A DNA stretch of 64,000 nucleotides from RPRC01 sp034933285 (GCA_034933285.1 JAYFNT010000032.1:21548-85547), one strand, 5' to 3'; numbered from the stretch's first letter, positions 51,974 through 61,067 are shown. The notes: generated from the sequence alone by a model not told the origin. Made by a program: numbers and translations.

Positions 51974-52114
51974 ATGTTCAAGGATATGAAGGCATATGCC
52001 CACCTGAAGCCGGGGCAGAACGGACCCAAGCCGCTTGCGGAACGCTACGGCACGGCCCTGCCCTGCGTCAGGCACCGGTATGATTCGCGGGACGGAGTTG
52101 GAGACGAGGATTGA
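51974..52114 (+). pseudogene. Short conserved protein, C terminus apparently frameshifted
   Basis: A frame of 46 residues starts MFKDMKAYAHLKPGQNG and has CVRHRYD near its end, matching a short hypothetical protein I recall from Geobacter relatives. There the text continues after RYD with a basic/Glu-rich tail of about 15 residues. Here it ends early (SRDGVGDED and stop), and another frame stays open for about 20 codons past that point, so a small frameshift is likely. The binding site is weak. A promoter with a long leader lies upstream. I rate it a decayed copy, from memory of the family. Confidence 0.45.
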
Positions 52115-52262
52115 ACGGGGATATAGGGACGGAATCAGGAAGTCATAGGTTACTTATATAAGAAACCTTGCGGTGACGAATATACGCAATATGTTGGCTA
52201 TATAAGGAGTTTGTTACCTATATACTGAAACCGGTGAACAACGAGTTAAGGTCAAGAATAAT

Positions 52263-52586
52263 ATGCCAATACGAATTGATAAGCATCCAGCAGAGAAGCC
52301 ACGAGAAGAAGTTGCGTGGCTGTGTAGTGGAAAGTGGGAATTGCCCGAACAAATCCATTTCCTACAAAAATGGCTCAAGAAGAATCAGAAAAAATTAGAA
52401 AACGGCCCTTATGTGGCAGATATAGGCTTTAGTCCCCGTCCAGGTGCCGCTGGTGGCGGAGTAGCTTTAACAGTTGAGGCCATGAAAATAATGGCTGCTA
52501 TTGATATGGAACTACGTCTCTCAGAATACCCAGAATTTGAAGATGATGAACGACAGGACCTTAACCAGGAAGATACACCGGCCTAA
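52263..52586 (+). CDS. Small hypothetical protein, function unknown
   Basis: This 107-residue soluble protein contains PYVADIGFSPRPGAAGGGVAL (in part), suggesting two beta strands, and an acidic C terminus with EYPEFEDDERQDLN. I do not recognise a family. The binding site (AAGGTCAAG) is modest. It lies just upstream of the ORF6N gene on the same strand, in a stretch with lower gene density and a possible history of transfer. Confidence 0.5.
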   Translation: MPIRIDKHPAEKPREEVAWLCSGKWELPEQIHFLQKWLKKNQKKLENGPYVADIGFSPRPGAAGGGVALTVEAMKIMAAIDMELRLSEYPEFEDDERQDLNQEDTPA

Positions 52587-52668
52587 AACCGCCGGTGATC
52601 TCCCGGCCCGTTGGCACAGTGAAAGAAAATAACGAAAACCAAAATGGCAGACAGCGTATGGAGGACGC

Positions 52669-53178
52669 ATGAACGTTTCAGTCCCGATGGAAGTGATAAA
52701 AGGGAAGATTTACCTGATCCGTGGACAGAAAGTTCTGCTTGATAGCGACCTCGCCGTTTTGTACGGAATAGAGACAAAGAACCTGAATAGGGTTGTAAAA
52801 AGAAATTTAAGCCGATTCCCGCAGGATTTCATGTTTCAACTGACGAGTGATGAATCAAAAGGTTTGAGGTTCCAGATTGGAACCTCAAACGAAGCAGGAC
52901 GTGGCGGACGTCGCTACAATCCTTTCGTTTTCACGGAACAAGGTGTTGCCATGCTATCCAGTGTGCTAAACACCGAACGGGCGGTACAGGCAAATATCGC
53001 CATAATGCGGGCATTCGTTCAACTGCGCGAGCTTGCGACATCAAACCGCGCGATTTCAAGAAGGCTCGATGAACTAGAACAGAAATATGACTCGCAATTC
53101 AAAGTCGTATTCGAAGCAATTCGCGAGATGATGGCGCTCCCCGCGAAAAAAGTACGGAAAATCGGGTTCACCAAGTAA
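52669..53178 (+). CDS. ORF6N domain protein
   Basis: The 169-residue protein begins with an ORF6N DNA-binding domain: GKIYLIRGQKVLLDSDLAVLYG, then ETKNLNRVVKRNLSRFPQDFMFQL and GGRRYNPFVFTEQGVAML (each in part). A helical C-terminal tail follows. ORF6N proteins occur on phages and integrated elements and, widely, as solitary chromosomal genes; a regulatory role is assumed. The ATG has GGAGGACGC ahead. No phage structural gene is near. Confidence 0.88.
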   Translation: MNVSVPMEVIKGKIYLIRGQKVLLDSDLAVLYGIETKNLNRVVKRNLSRFPQDFMFQLTSDESKGLRFQIGTSNEAGRGGRRYNPFVFTEQGVAMLSSVLNTERAVQANIAIMRAFVQLRELATSNRAISRRLDELEQKYDSQFKVVFEAIREMMALPAKKVRKIGFTK

Positions 53179-53400
53179 GCGATGTGATTAGCCAACCAGA
53201 AAATGGGACCGGCCGAGGCCGGTCAATTTCCGGCCCGTTGAAAGCAGGGAATCAAATGATATTTATGACGAGAACTGAAAATTGGCGAGGGATGGGCCGC
53301 TTTTAGAAAAAACATCAAGAGAGAAGAAACAGTCACCCCCCTTTCGGATACCACGTACCGGGTTTGGCCACAACTAACGACAAACAACCAGGAGACGCAC

Positions 53401-54153
53401 ATGAACCGCAGAGCTCCATTCCGTTTCCCCGCGAACAACACAATCATCGCAACACTCGTCTTGATCCTTGTTCTTCCCGGTTTGAGCCGGGCGGACTTCC
53501 CCTTGCCGGACGAAATCGTGGACAACGTGGAGATTATTGCAACCTTTGACTCGAAACAGGTTGTTACTCCGACTGAGAAAGCAGGTTACGCGGAGCAGCA
53601 GCATATCTACGCGAATCTGATCGGCAATGCGCTGAAACCGGAGGGGAAGGGTGGAGTTTACGAGGGGAAAGTCCTTAAAATCAAGAAAACCTTCCCGATT
53701 TTCCGCGTCTATACGAAAAGGGAAAATCCGCAAACGGGACGCAATAACCGGTTGGGAGGGTGGTGGACCCACGTCCCGCCCGCCAAGGGGACCTCAAAAT
53801 CGGATTACCGGCGCCGTTACGAAATCTGCGAAAGCTTCAACCATGATCTCGACCGTGTCGTGCAATGCCGCATTTATCCGGGAGCATTGCTGCTGATAGG
53901 TCCGGGGCAGAGCGTCACCGAAGACCTTTGCGTGAAACCGGGCGAAAGCTATGCCCCGGATACCAAGAAGGAAAATCTCCAGATTTTTGTCTTCGACATG
54001 TACAATCACAGCTTCCCGATCCGGGATGCGCTTGCACCCTTGAAAGATACGGAACACTACATCGGGTGCCCAGCGGAAACCGATGACCGGCTGTTTGAAT
54101 GGTATTCCTGGGGAATGGCTCCACAAAAGAAGGATTTCGATCAATTGAAATGA
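53401..54153 (+). CDS. Exported protein of unknown function
   Basis: The 250-residue precursor has a signal peptide (hydrophobic TIIATLVLILVLPGLSRA, cleaved near residue 32). The mature part is basic with several conserved-looking blocks (GGWWTHVPPAKGTSK, CESFNHDLDRVVQCRIYPG and VKPGESYAPDTKKENLQIFVFDMYN, in parts) and four Cys that could form disulfides. The ATG has CAGGAGACGCAC ahead. I do not recognise the family. It may be a periplasmic or secreted protein; neighbours give no functional clue. Confidence 0.6.
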   Translation: MNRRAPFRFPANNTIIATLVLILVLPGLSRADFPLPDEIVDNVEIIATFDSKQVVTPTEKAGYAEQQHIYANLIGNALKPEGKGGVYEGKVLKIKKTFPIFRVYTKRENPQTGRNNRLGGWWTHVPPAKGTSKSDYRRRYEICESFNHDLDRVVQCRIYPGALLLIGPGQSVTEDLCVKPGESYAPDTKKENLQIFVFDMYNHSFPIRDALAPLKDTEHYIGCPAETDDRLFEWYSWGMAPQKKDFDQLK

Positions 54154-54554
54154 ATATTGTCACGAGCAAGACCGCGGCCATCATGGTAAAGGAGGGGTCC
54201 CGGACAGGAACGACAAAGACGGCAGTACAGGCGCCTGATACGCCGGCCACCGGCTCGTCCCTCCGGGAAAAAAGCCGCAGGCGATAGCGCCGGGAAGCGT
54301 GCCTGCCGCGATCAGCCGGACAGCCTGATCCGACCCATTCGACGTCTGATCCATACAGCCAAAGCGCACCTGGTTGCCTTCTATATTTTCATATTTGTCC
54401 TGAAGCGGCATTAGCGGCGATCCCCGGGAATCCCATTCTCAGAAGCCGGGGTCTGAGGGGGCCTTGCACGATATCCCCCGGCTGCAACCAACTTGCCGAA
54501 AAGCCGGCCCTGGCTGAGACGTATGCTGGCCGAAACAGCAAGGAAGGGAAATGG
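54154..54554. other. Intergenic region, no gene recognised
   Basis: About 400 bases of moderately GC-rich DNA. Short frames on both strands have no binding sites or family likeness. No repeat family of the other gaps was found here. Confidence 0.5.
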
Positions 54555-55361
54555 ATGAGCGAAAAATATGTACATGGCTACAACTTGCGGGAGAACATAC
54601 GCCTTCAGGACCAGGCATCAACCCTGGTCGAATTGCTGCATTCCGACACGAAATACCCCCCCGGGAGTAAAGTATTGGAGGCAGGTTGCGGTGTTGGCGC
54701 ACAAACTGTAACACTTGCAAAGAACAGCCCGGGAGCTCGAATTACTTCCATAGATATATCTGAGGATTCCATTGCGACGGCAAAGCTAAGGGCTGAAGCA
54801 GCTGGAATCGAAAACGTCACCTTTCAGCAGGGTGACATTTTCAATCTGTCCTTTAAGCCGGATTCGTTCGACCACATATTTGTCTGCTTTGTCCTCGAAC
54901 ATTTGCAGGATCCTTCCACTGCAGTGAACATTTTGAAAAATTATCTGAAGGTCGGGGGGTCCATGACGGTGATCGAGGGAGATCATGGTTCCGCCTATTT
55001 TTATCCGGACAGCGAAACCGCCCATAAAGCCATCAACTGTCAAGTCGAACTTCAAAAGCGGTCCGGGGGAAATGCCAACATAGGAAGAGAACTGTACCCG
55101 CTCCTGCAACGTGCCGGTCTTGAGTCAATCCGCATCTCGCCACGAATGGTATATGTCGATGCCAGCAAACCGGATTTCGTCGATGGTTTCACGAAAAAGA
55201 CATTTACAGCCATGATCGAGGGGGTACGTGAATCGGCAATTGCAGCCGGATTGATCGACCGGACGACCTTCGATAAAGGGGTTGCAGACCTTTACCGGAC
55301 AACAGAGCCGGATGGCGTGTTCTGCTACACTTTTTTCAAAGCGATAGCGCTCAAGGACTGA
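54555..55361 (+). CDS. Class I SAM-dependent methyltransferase
   Basis: The 268-residue protein has the SAM-binding motif VLEAGCGVGAQTVTLA (motif I), an acidic end to strand 2 (ITSIDIS), and motif III-like LKVGGSMTVIEGDHG. The pattern is that of UbiE/COQ5-type small-molecule methyltransferases. The substrate cannot be assigned. The ATG has GGAAGGGAA ahead. It stands alone between an unknown exported protein and a membrane protein gene. Confidence 0.85.
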   Translation: MSEKYVHGYNLRENIRLQDQASTLVELLHSDTKYPPGSKVLEAGCGVGAQTVTLAKNSPGARITSIDISEDSIATAKLRAEAAGIENVTFQQGDIFNLSFKPDSFDHIFVCFVLEHLQDPSTAVNILKNYLKVGGSMTVIEGDHGSAYFYPDSETAHKAINCQVELQKRSGGNANIGRELYPLLQRAGLESIRISPRMVYVDASKPDFVDGFTKKTFTAMIEGVRESAIAAGLIDRTTFDKGVADLYRTTEPDGVFCYTFFKAIALKD

Positions 55362-55488
55362 ATGACGATGCCGGAAAGAAAGGGCGATTTATTGCAGCTG
55401 CTTTAGCGGGAATCGGAAGAGAGTACTGCGGAAAAACCACACCGTTGTTAAAAGATGAAGACTTCGACTCAATCCAGGGAGGGAAACA

Positions 55489-56223
55489 GTGAACACAACT
55501 CAGGAAGGCTTCAGAAAACGTGCCGTGCAACCGCTCATCTGCTTCAAACTCGGCTGGAACCTCATCAAGGACCAATACTGGATGATGGTCGGCGTGACAT
55601 TCGTCGGCATGCTCATCGGGAGCCTGGTGCCCATGGGCATCGTCATGGGTCCCATGATGTGCGGAATCTACCTGTGCGTGTTCAGCAAGATGAGAGGGGA
55701 AAAGGTTTCCTTCGACCTGCTGTTCAAGGGGTTCGACTTCTTTGCCGAGAGCCTGATCGCGACGCTGATCATGATCGTTCCGATTATCTTATGCCTGGTT
55801 CCGTTGTATATTGTCATGATATTGGCAATGACCATGGGCGCTGCCGGGAATTGCCCGGCCGATCCGTCACGAGTATTGTCGGCCTTGATCCCCATCCTGG
55901 TTGTGGTGATAATCTTTTTTTTCCTGTTTGCCCTTGCCGTTGGAGTGTTTTTCATCTTTGCCTATCCGCTTATAGCGGACCGTAAGATATCGGGGATCAA
56001 TGCGATAAAAACCAGCGCCAGGGCCGCATGGGCCAACCTGGGAGGGCTGGCCGCACTCTTGCTGATCAACATGGCGCTGGGATTGATCGGGATGTGCTGC
56101 TGCTATATCGGGGCCATATTCATCATGCCGGTCGGTTTTGCAGCTTTGGCATTCGCGTACCGACAGGTCTTCGGCGCAGAATCCGGAACAATGGATGCCG
56201 ACGTACAGATACGGCAACCATAG
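55489..56223 (+). CDS. Integral membrane protein of unknown function
   Basis: The 244-residue protein has about five to six hydrophobic segments (for example MMVGVTFVGMLIGSLVPMGIVMG and ALIPILVVVIIFFFLFALAVGVFF, in part). The GTG start at 55489 is supported by GGGAGGGAAACA ahead. The arrangement, with a polar N terminus and paired helices ending in G-x-x-A-I-K-T-S-A-R-A-A-W, recalls the DUF2189/glycerophosphodiesterase membrane-domain type of small-solute or stress proteins, but the family is not certain. Confidence 0.65.
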   Translation: MNTTQEGFRKRAVQPLICFKLGWNLIKDQYWMMVGVTFVGMLIGSLVPMGIVMGPMMCGIYLCVFSKMRGEKVSFDLLFKGFDFFAESLIATLIMIVPIILCLVPLYIVMILAMTMGAAGNCPADPSRVLSALIPILVVVIIFFFLFALAVGVFFIFAYPLIADRKISGINAIKTSARAAWANLGGLAALLLINMALGLIGMCCCYIGAIFIMPVGFAALAFAYRQVFGAESGTMDADVQIRQP

Positions 56224-56307
56224 GATAGCCGGAGGGTGTTCATTATCTTGGAAGATCGAGGAATGCCCTCCTCCATTCTCAATCTCAGCCAGCGCAAGCT
56301 GTTACTG

Positions 56308-56331
56308 TGCTATAATTATCCTCAGGATAAT
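56308..56331 (+). promoter_or_regulatory. Extended -10 promoter with overlapping operator palindrome
   Basis: TGCTATAAT is an extended -10 (TG at 56308). ATTATCCTCAGGATAAT (56315-56331) is a perfect palindrome with three-base centre that overlaps the -10 box and start, so a repressor bound there would block transcription of the lipoprotein gene. Confidence 0.6.
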
Positions 56332-56383
56332 CTTCGAAATCTCCCGGCAATTTCAGCGGATAGCTTTTTATTTGGGAGGCATT

Positions 56384-56731
56384 ATGAAAACTTTCCTGCT
56401 GTTCTTGACTATCTTCGCGCTGACGGGATGCTCCACGTATCTTTCATATAAACCTTTGCCGTTGGTAGTGGCCGAACCCCGAAGCGTAAGGGGATGTCGA
56501 TTTGTCGGCGCATACCCGGGACCTTATGGCTACCGGTTCTGGGGCCCACCGCCGGTATTGGGCGATTTCAAATACCAGTCCGCGTCTAAGGCCAAGGAAG
56601 CAGGCGCGACACACATCTACTGGCGGGAAGATATAAGGGGGTATTACGGTCAGACAAGGGTCACCGGATTCGCTTTTGACTGCACCGGCGTGCCCATGCC
56701 GCAATACTACGAAGAACCGGTACCGTACTGA
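56384..56731 (+). CDS. Small lipoprotein, DUF4156-like
   Basis: The 115-residue precursor starts MKTFLLFLTIFALTGCSTYL, with lipobox LTGC. The mature part has GCRFVGAYPGPYGY and a later AKEAGATHIYWREDIRG, resembling DUF4156-type outer-membrane lipoproteins. The role is unknown. The start has GGGAGGCATT ahead, and an extended -10 promoter with operator lies 55 bases upstream. Confidence 0.7.
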   Translation: MKTFLLFLTIFALTGCSTYLSYKPLPLVVAEPRSVRGCRFVGAYPGPYGYRFWGPPPVLGDFKYQSASKAKEAGATHIYWREDIRGYYGQTRVTGFAFDCTGVPMPQYYEEPVPY

Positions 56732-56801
56732 CGGGTATTAAATTCTTGGAAGCCGAACCCCTCAGCGTTCGGCAAAATCGCGCGCGGCAAGCGGGCTTGA
56801 A

Positions 56802-57209
56802 TCAACGCACTCCCTCCAGGCTTTCCAGGTAAGATGCGATGACGGGTATGTCCGCCTCGGGCCAGTCTAAAGTTCCCAGTTCATCTGGCGCGACCCAGGC
56901 GATGGCGCGGTGTTCGGCAAGGCTGATCTCGCCTTCCTTGATTGTGCATACAAAAGGCAGCAGTTCGATATCGAAATCGACGTAGCTGTGGAAGACCGGC
57001 GGCAGCGGTCGTCCTACGATGGCCCGCACGCCCAGTTCCTCGTAAAGCTCCCTGAGCAGGCACTCCTCGGCGCTCTCGCCTTCATGGAGCTTTCCGCCCG
57101 GGAACTCCCACTTGAGCGGCATGTTCATCGTTTCGCTGCGCTGCGCCGCCAGGACCTTGTCTCCGTCCTCGATCACACCGCAGGCAACCCGTATGCTTCG
57201 TCTTTTCAA
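56802..57209 (-). CDS. MutT-type NUDIX hydrolase
   Basis: This 135-residue protein has the complete NUDIX box GGKLHEGESAEECLLRELYEELGV (G-x5-E-x7-R-E-L-x-E-E-x-G pattern, in part), preceded by KWEFPGGK as in MutT. It probably hydrolyses oxidised nucleoside triphosphates such as 8-oxo-dGTP. No ATG is available. A TTG at 57209 with a GGGGGG-rich site and the usual N terminus (RRSIRVACGVI) is chosen; a TTG at 57239 is possible. Confidence 0.88.
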   Translation of the reverse strand: MKRRSIRVACGVIEDGDKVLAAQRSETMNMPLKWEFPGGKLHEGESAEECLLRELYEELGVRAIVGRPLPPVFHSYVDFDIELLPFVCTIKEGEISLAEHRAIAWVAPDELGTLDWPEADIPVIASYLESLEGVR

Positions 57210-57341
57210 TCCAGACCCCCCCGGATGCTTGACCTGCAAAACTGCTTTTTAAGTTTTTCTTTATTATTTTTCATCCCGTGTTACAATGTGCACTGTTTAT
57301 CATGCAGCATTACCGCTTTTCTTCTGCCGGGAGGAATATTT

Positions 57342-57704
57342 TTGAATAACCAGAGGCGCTTCAGCCGCATCAAATGCATTGAAAAGAGCATCGTGGAAAC
57401 CGATTCCCGGACCGTCCAGGTCCAGTTGCTCGACATATCACTCAAAGGCGCGCTCATCGAGCATCCCCAAGACCTGGCCGTTCAGAGGGGAAACCGCTGG
57501 AAGCTGCTTTTCCGGCTGGACAGCTCGGACATAGTCCTCCAGTTCGGAACAGAGGTTGTCCACTGCAGTGGAACCCATGCCGGCGTCAAATTCATAGAAA
57601 CAGACCTGGATACCATGATCCATCTCCGCAGCCTGATTGAAGCGAGAAGCGTCAATCCGGAACAAGTGAAGCACGAGCTTTCGTTTCTTACTGACAACGA
57701 CTGA
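57342..57704 (+). CDS. PilZ domain protein, predicted c-di-GMP receptor
   Basis: The 120-residue protein starts at a TTG at 57342, chosen because GGGAGGA lies six bases before it. It opens NNQRRFSRIK, giving the RxxxR motif, and has LLDISLKGALIE as the D/N-x-S-x-x-G motif; both bind cyclic di-GMP. The rest is a beta barrel with an ending helix. The target is not known; exopolysaccharide or pilus functions elsewhere in the window are candidates. Confidence 0.85.
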   Translation: MNNQRRFSRIKCIEKSIVETDSRTVQVQLLDISLKGALIEHPQDLAVQRGNRWKLLFRLDSSDIVLQFGTEVVHCSGTHAGVKFIETDLDTMIHLRSLIEARSVNPEQVKHELSFLTDND

Positions 57705-57777
57705 CATCCCCTGAAGCTGCCCCCCTGCCTCAAACACGCCGGGCTCGTATTGCACTTCGTCGGCAACCGGCCAGGCA

Positions 57778-59196
57778 TCACCATTTCTGTTTCATCTCGA
57801 ACCGCACTATCTCGGGAAGATTGCGCAGAAAAACACCGATGCTGTGAGGCGATTTCCAGAGCATTTTCGTGTATCCCCAGTGGATCCGCGTCCGCCGGTA
57901 AAATCTCCTGATGAATTCGTTGTACAGTTCCTCCAGCCTCTCGCGCGTCATGCCGTGGGGAACGAAAACGAAGTTCATGCAGTTCATGGACGGCCAGTCC
58001 TCGTCGAACTCGCCGTGTTCCCTGATGGTGCGGTAGACCGGCGCTCCGGGAAAGGGAGTGAACTTGGTCACGTTGATCTCATCGAGAGGAAGTGCCAGAG
58101 CATACTCGATGGTACGCTGGACAGACTGCTCGGTCTCCCCGGGGAATCCCATCATGAAGAGCCCCTTGACCCGCATGCCCGTCGCCCGGACCATCCTGAG
58201 CTTCTGTCCCACCTGGCCCAGATCATAGAGCTTCCTGTGCTTGGTCAATATTTCGGGGTCGCCCGATTCGATGCCGAAATTGACCTGCCAGCAGCCGGAA
58301 CGCTTCAGCAGGGCGAGAAGCTCCGCATCCACATGTTCCAGGCGGGCAATGGAATTGTAGCCGACCGGCAGGCGCTTTTTCTCCATCAGGATACAGAATC
58401 GCTCCACCCGGCTCCGATCGAAGGTGAACAGGTCATCGTAGAAAAACACGTGCCGGATACCGAAATCCCGATGCAGGTATTCCAGGTGCTCGACGATATA
58501 GTCGGGCGAATTGAAGCGGAAGCCACGACTGAACACGGATCGGTCGCAGTAGCTGCACTGGTAGGGGCAGCCACGGCTCGAAATGACACTGGTATTGGGG
58601 GCTTTCGGGTAACTGAACAGGGGGAGGTTGTAACGCCGGGGGAAATCCCGCAGGCGGCGGTAAGCGGGAAATGGCAGGGCATCCAGGTCGGGCATGTTCT
58701 CCCTGGTTGAAGAGAGCACGCCTTTGCAGTCCCTGCGGAAGGCAACGCCGGGAATCGACTCCGGGTTGCGGAACTCGTCGTGCAAAAGCTCCCAGAAGGT
58801 GATCTCCCCTTCACCGATCACCAGGAAATCGATGGCGGGGAAGTCATTCAACAACGTTGCGCCTGCCGAACAGGCATGGGAGCCACCGAAAACGACTCGC
58901 ACATCCGCGTTCATCTGCTTGAGGCATTCCGCTATGGCGTACCCTTCCAGAAAAGAGGAAGTCGTGCAGGAAAAACCCACCACGTCCGGCCTGCGGGACA
59001 GGATATCCCTTGCATGTTCCTCCACAGTGGCCGGAGCGCCGTAGCAGTCGAGGATATCCACAACTATGCCCTTTGACTCAAGAAAGGCCGCGATGCTCAA
59101 AAGCCCGATGGGGGGCATGAGGTTGAAGATGGTGGTTATGTCTTTTCCCGACCCCATCCAGTTGCTGCCGTGGGGGTGGACCAGAAGTGCTCTCAT
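57778..59196 (-). CDS. B12-binding domain radical SAM protein
   Basis: This 472-residue protein has an N-terminal cobalamin-binding Rossmann domain (about 1-130). The radical SAM core shows SSRGCPYQCSYCDRSVF (CxxxCxxC for the iron-sulfur cluster), VFFYDDLFTFDRSR and NFGIESGDPEIL. The cobalamin His of the DxHxxG loop is not in classical form. Class B radical SAM enzymes of this type methylate or rearrange diverse substrates. The gene overlaps larE by four bases (ATGA), so the two are coupled, which suggests but does not prove a link to cofactor maturation. Confidence 0.9.
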   Translation of the reverse strand: MRALLVHPHGSNWMGSGKDITTIFNLMPPIGLLSIAAFLESKGIVVDILDCYGAPATVEEHARDILSRRPDVVGFSCTTSSFLEGYAIAECLKQMNADVRVVFGGSHACSAGATLLNDFPAIDFLVIGEGEITFWELLHDEFRNPESIPGVAFRRDCKGVLSSTRENMPDLDALPFPAYRRLRDFPRRYNLPLFSYPKAPNTSVISSRGCPYQCSYCDRSVFSRGFRFNSPDYIVEHLEYLHRDFGIRHVFFYDDLFTFDRSRVERFCILMEKKRLPVGYNSIARLEHVDAELLALLKRSGCWQVNFGIESGDPEILTKHRKLYDLGQVGQKLRMVRATGMRVKGLFMMGFPGETEQSVQRTIEYALALPLDEINVTKFTPFPGAPVYRTIREHGEFDEDWPSMNCMNFVFVPHGMTRERLEELYNEFIRRFYRRTRIHWGYTKMLWKSPHSIGVFLRNLPEIVRFEMKQKW

Positions 59197-60032
59197 GAAT
59201 TTCCTTCTCCTGCCAAACCGTTTCCCCCCAGGTGTTCGTTCATGCTCCCGGTCCGGTAACCTTCCAGGTCAAGGGACACGTAGGTGAATCCTGCGGTCTT
59301 GAAGTAGGATGCGATCTTTTTCCGCAACGCCGGCTCCAGGAGGCGCGGGATTTCAGCATCGCCCACCTCTATCCGTGCCGTTTCGCCATGGAACCTTACC
59401 CGGTAGATCCGGAACCCCAGACTCTTGAGGAATGCCTCGCACTTTTCTATTTGGCCGAGGCGCTTGGCATTGATTTCCGTGCCATAGGGAAAGCGGCTGG
59501 CAAGACACGCGAAGGGCTGCTTGTCCCAGGTGGGCAGGCCCAGTTCCCTGCTCAGCATACGGATATCCGCTTTTGACAGTCCCTCTTCCATGAGCGGGCT
59601 CCGCACGCCCAGTTCTTCGACAGCTCGCCTGCCCGGGCGGTAATCGCCAAGGTCATCGGTGTTGCTACCATCCAGGACATGGGACAGCCCAATCTCTTCG
59701 GCCTTTTGCAGGCAGAGCCGGAACAGCTCCTTTTTGCAGTGGTAGCACCTGTCATGGGGATTCGCGGAAAAACCCGTGATCTCCAGTTCATTGGACTTGA
59801 TAACGATGCGGCGGGCGCCGATCGATTCGGCCAACTGCGCGGCCTCATTGAACTCAGACTCCGGATAGGTTGGCGATGTCGCCGTAACGCCCCATGCATT
59901 GTCGCCCAGAACGTCATGCGCCACCTTCAGGAGGAAGGTGGAATCAACGCCGCCGGAGAACGCCACCAGCACCGAATTCATAGCTGCAAGGGACTTCCGC
60001 AGGGTTTCATATTTTTCGTGAAGCTGATCCAT
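59193..60032 (-). CDS. larE: LarE, sulfur transferase of nickel-pincer cofactor synthesis
   Basis: The 279-residue PP-loop protein has the ATP-binding motif AFSGGVDSTFLLKVA and the LarE blocks NPHDRCYHCKKELF, NTDDLGDYRPGRRA and FACLASRFPYGTEI. It adds sulfur to the pyridinium dicarboxylate intermediate. Besides the Cys in FACLASR, a CxxC pair is present. In some LarE proteins three Cys bind a 4Fe-4S cluster that carries the sulfur, and this protein could be that kind. It is followed by a coupled radical SAM gene and preceded by cysK. Confidence 0.92.
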   Translation of the reverse strand: MDQLHEKYETLRKSLAAMNSVLVAFSGGVDSTFLLKVAHDVLGDNAWGVTATSPTYPESEFNEAAQLAESIGARRIVIKSNELEITGFSANPHDRCYHCKKELFRLCLQKAEEIGLSHVLDGSNTDDLGDYRPGRRAVEELGVRSPLMEEGLSKADIRMLSRELGLPTWDKQPFACLASRFPYGTEINAKRLGQIEKCEAFLKSLGFRIYRVRFHGETARIEVGDAEIPRLLEPALRKKIASYFKTAGFTYVSLDLEGYRTGSMNEHLGGNGLAGEGNS

Positions 60033-60043
60033 TTATGTCGGTT

Positions 60044-60967
60044 TCAGTCGTAAATCCCGGTGGAAAGATATCTCTCGCCGGTATCACACATGACGGTGAC
60101 CACGTTCCTGCCCTTGCCCAGCTTCCTTGCAAGCTGGAGAGCACCGAACAAATTGGCGCCGGACGATATTCCCACCAGCAGGCCTTCCACTCTGGCAAGC
60201 TTCCTGGCGCCCTCGAAGGCTTCTTCATTCTCCACCCGGATGACTTCATCGTACACACTGGTGTTCAACACGCCCGGTACGAAACCGGCGCCTATTCCCT
60301 GGATCTTGTGTGGGCCCGGCGCACCTCCGGAAAGGATAGGCGAATCGGCAGGCTCTAGAGCTGCAATCCGGATCCCGGGGTTATGCTTCCTCAGCACCTC
60401 TCCCACACCGGTCAAGGTGCCACCGGTACCGACCCCGGCGACAAAGCCGTCGATGGAAAGCCCTCGCATCGAATCGATGATTTCCGGGCCGGTCGTGCGG
60501 CGGTGAGCCTCAGGATTGGCCGGGTTGTTGAATTGCTGCGGCATGAGATAGCCATGCTTTGTGGCAAGCTCCTCTGCCTTCCGCACAGCTCCCCGCATCC
60601 CCTGGGATCCCGGAGTGAGAATCAGCTCCGCGCCGTAAGCTGCCAGGAGTCTTCTCCGCTCGACTGACATGGAGTCGGGCATGGTCAATATGAGCTTGTA
60701 GCCCTTGACGGCGCAGACCACGGACAGCCCTATGCCCGTGTTCCCGCTGGTGGGCTCGATTACGGTTGCGCCAGGCTTCAGGCAACCGTCCTGCTCAGCT
60801 GCTTCGATCATCGCACGGCAGATCCGGTCCTTGACGCTTCCGCCGGGATTGCGGGATTCCATTTTCACATAAATGTCGGCGCAATCCTTTTCGGCAAGCT
60901 TGCATATCCTGACCAGCGGGGTGCCGCCGACCAGGCCGAGAACAGCGTCGTCCTTGACATCATTCAT
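60044..60967 (-). CDS. cysK: Cysteine synthase (O-acetylserine sulfhydrylase)
   Basis: The 307-residue fold-type II PLP enzyme makes cysteine from O-acetylserine and sulfide. The PLP Lys lies in NPGGSVKDRI, and TSGNTGIGL, GTGGTLTG and GISSGANLFGA bind substrate and phosphate. The start has AAGGAGCATGAA ahead. It lies downstream of an Rrf2-type regulator after a gap holding a dispersed repeat, and just before larE, which needs sulfur. Confidence 0.95.
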   Translation of the reverse strand: MNDVKDDAVLGLVGGTPLVRICKLAEKDCADIYVKMESRNPGGSVKDRICRAMIEAAEQDGCLKPGATVIEPTSGNTGIGLSVVCAVKGYKLILTMPDSMSVERRRLLAAYGAELILTPGSQGMRGAVRKAEELATKHGYLMPQQFNNPANPEAHRRTTGPEIIDSMRGLSIDGFVAGVGTGGTLTGVGEVLRKHNPGIRIAALEPADSPILSGGAPGPHKIQGIGAGFVPGVLNTSVYDEVIRVENEEAFEGARKLARVEGLLVGISSGANLFGALQLARKLGKGRNVVTVMCDTGERYLSTGIYD

Positions 60968-61067
60968 TTCATGCTCCTTCCCTGCAAAAAGTTATCGACT
61001 CTCGCTCAAATCTTCAAGCCGGAACCGCCCCACCGTGCACTGCATGTGAAGACGCGCAATCATTGCT

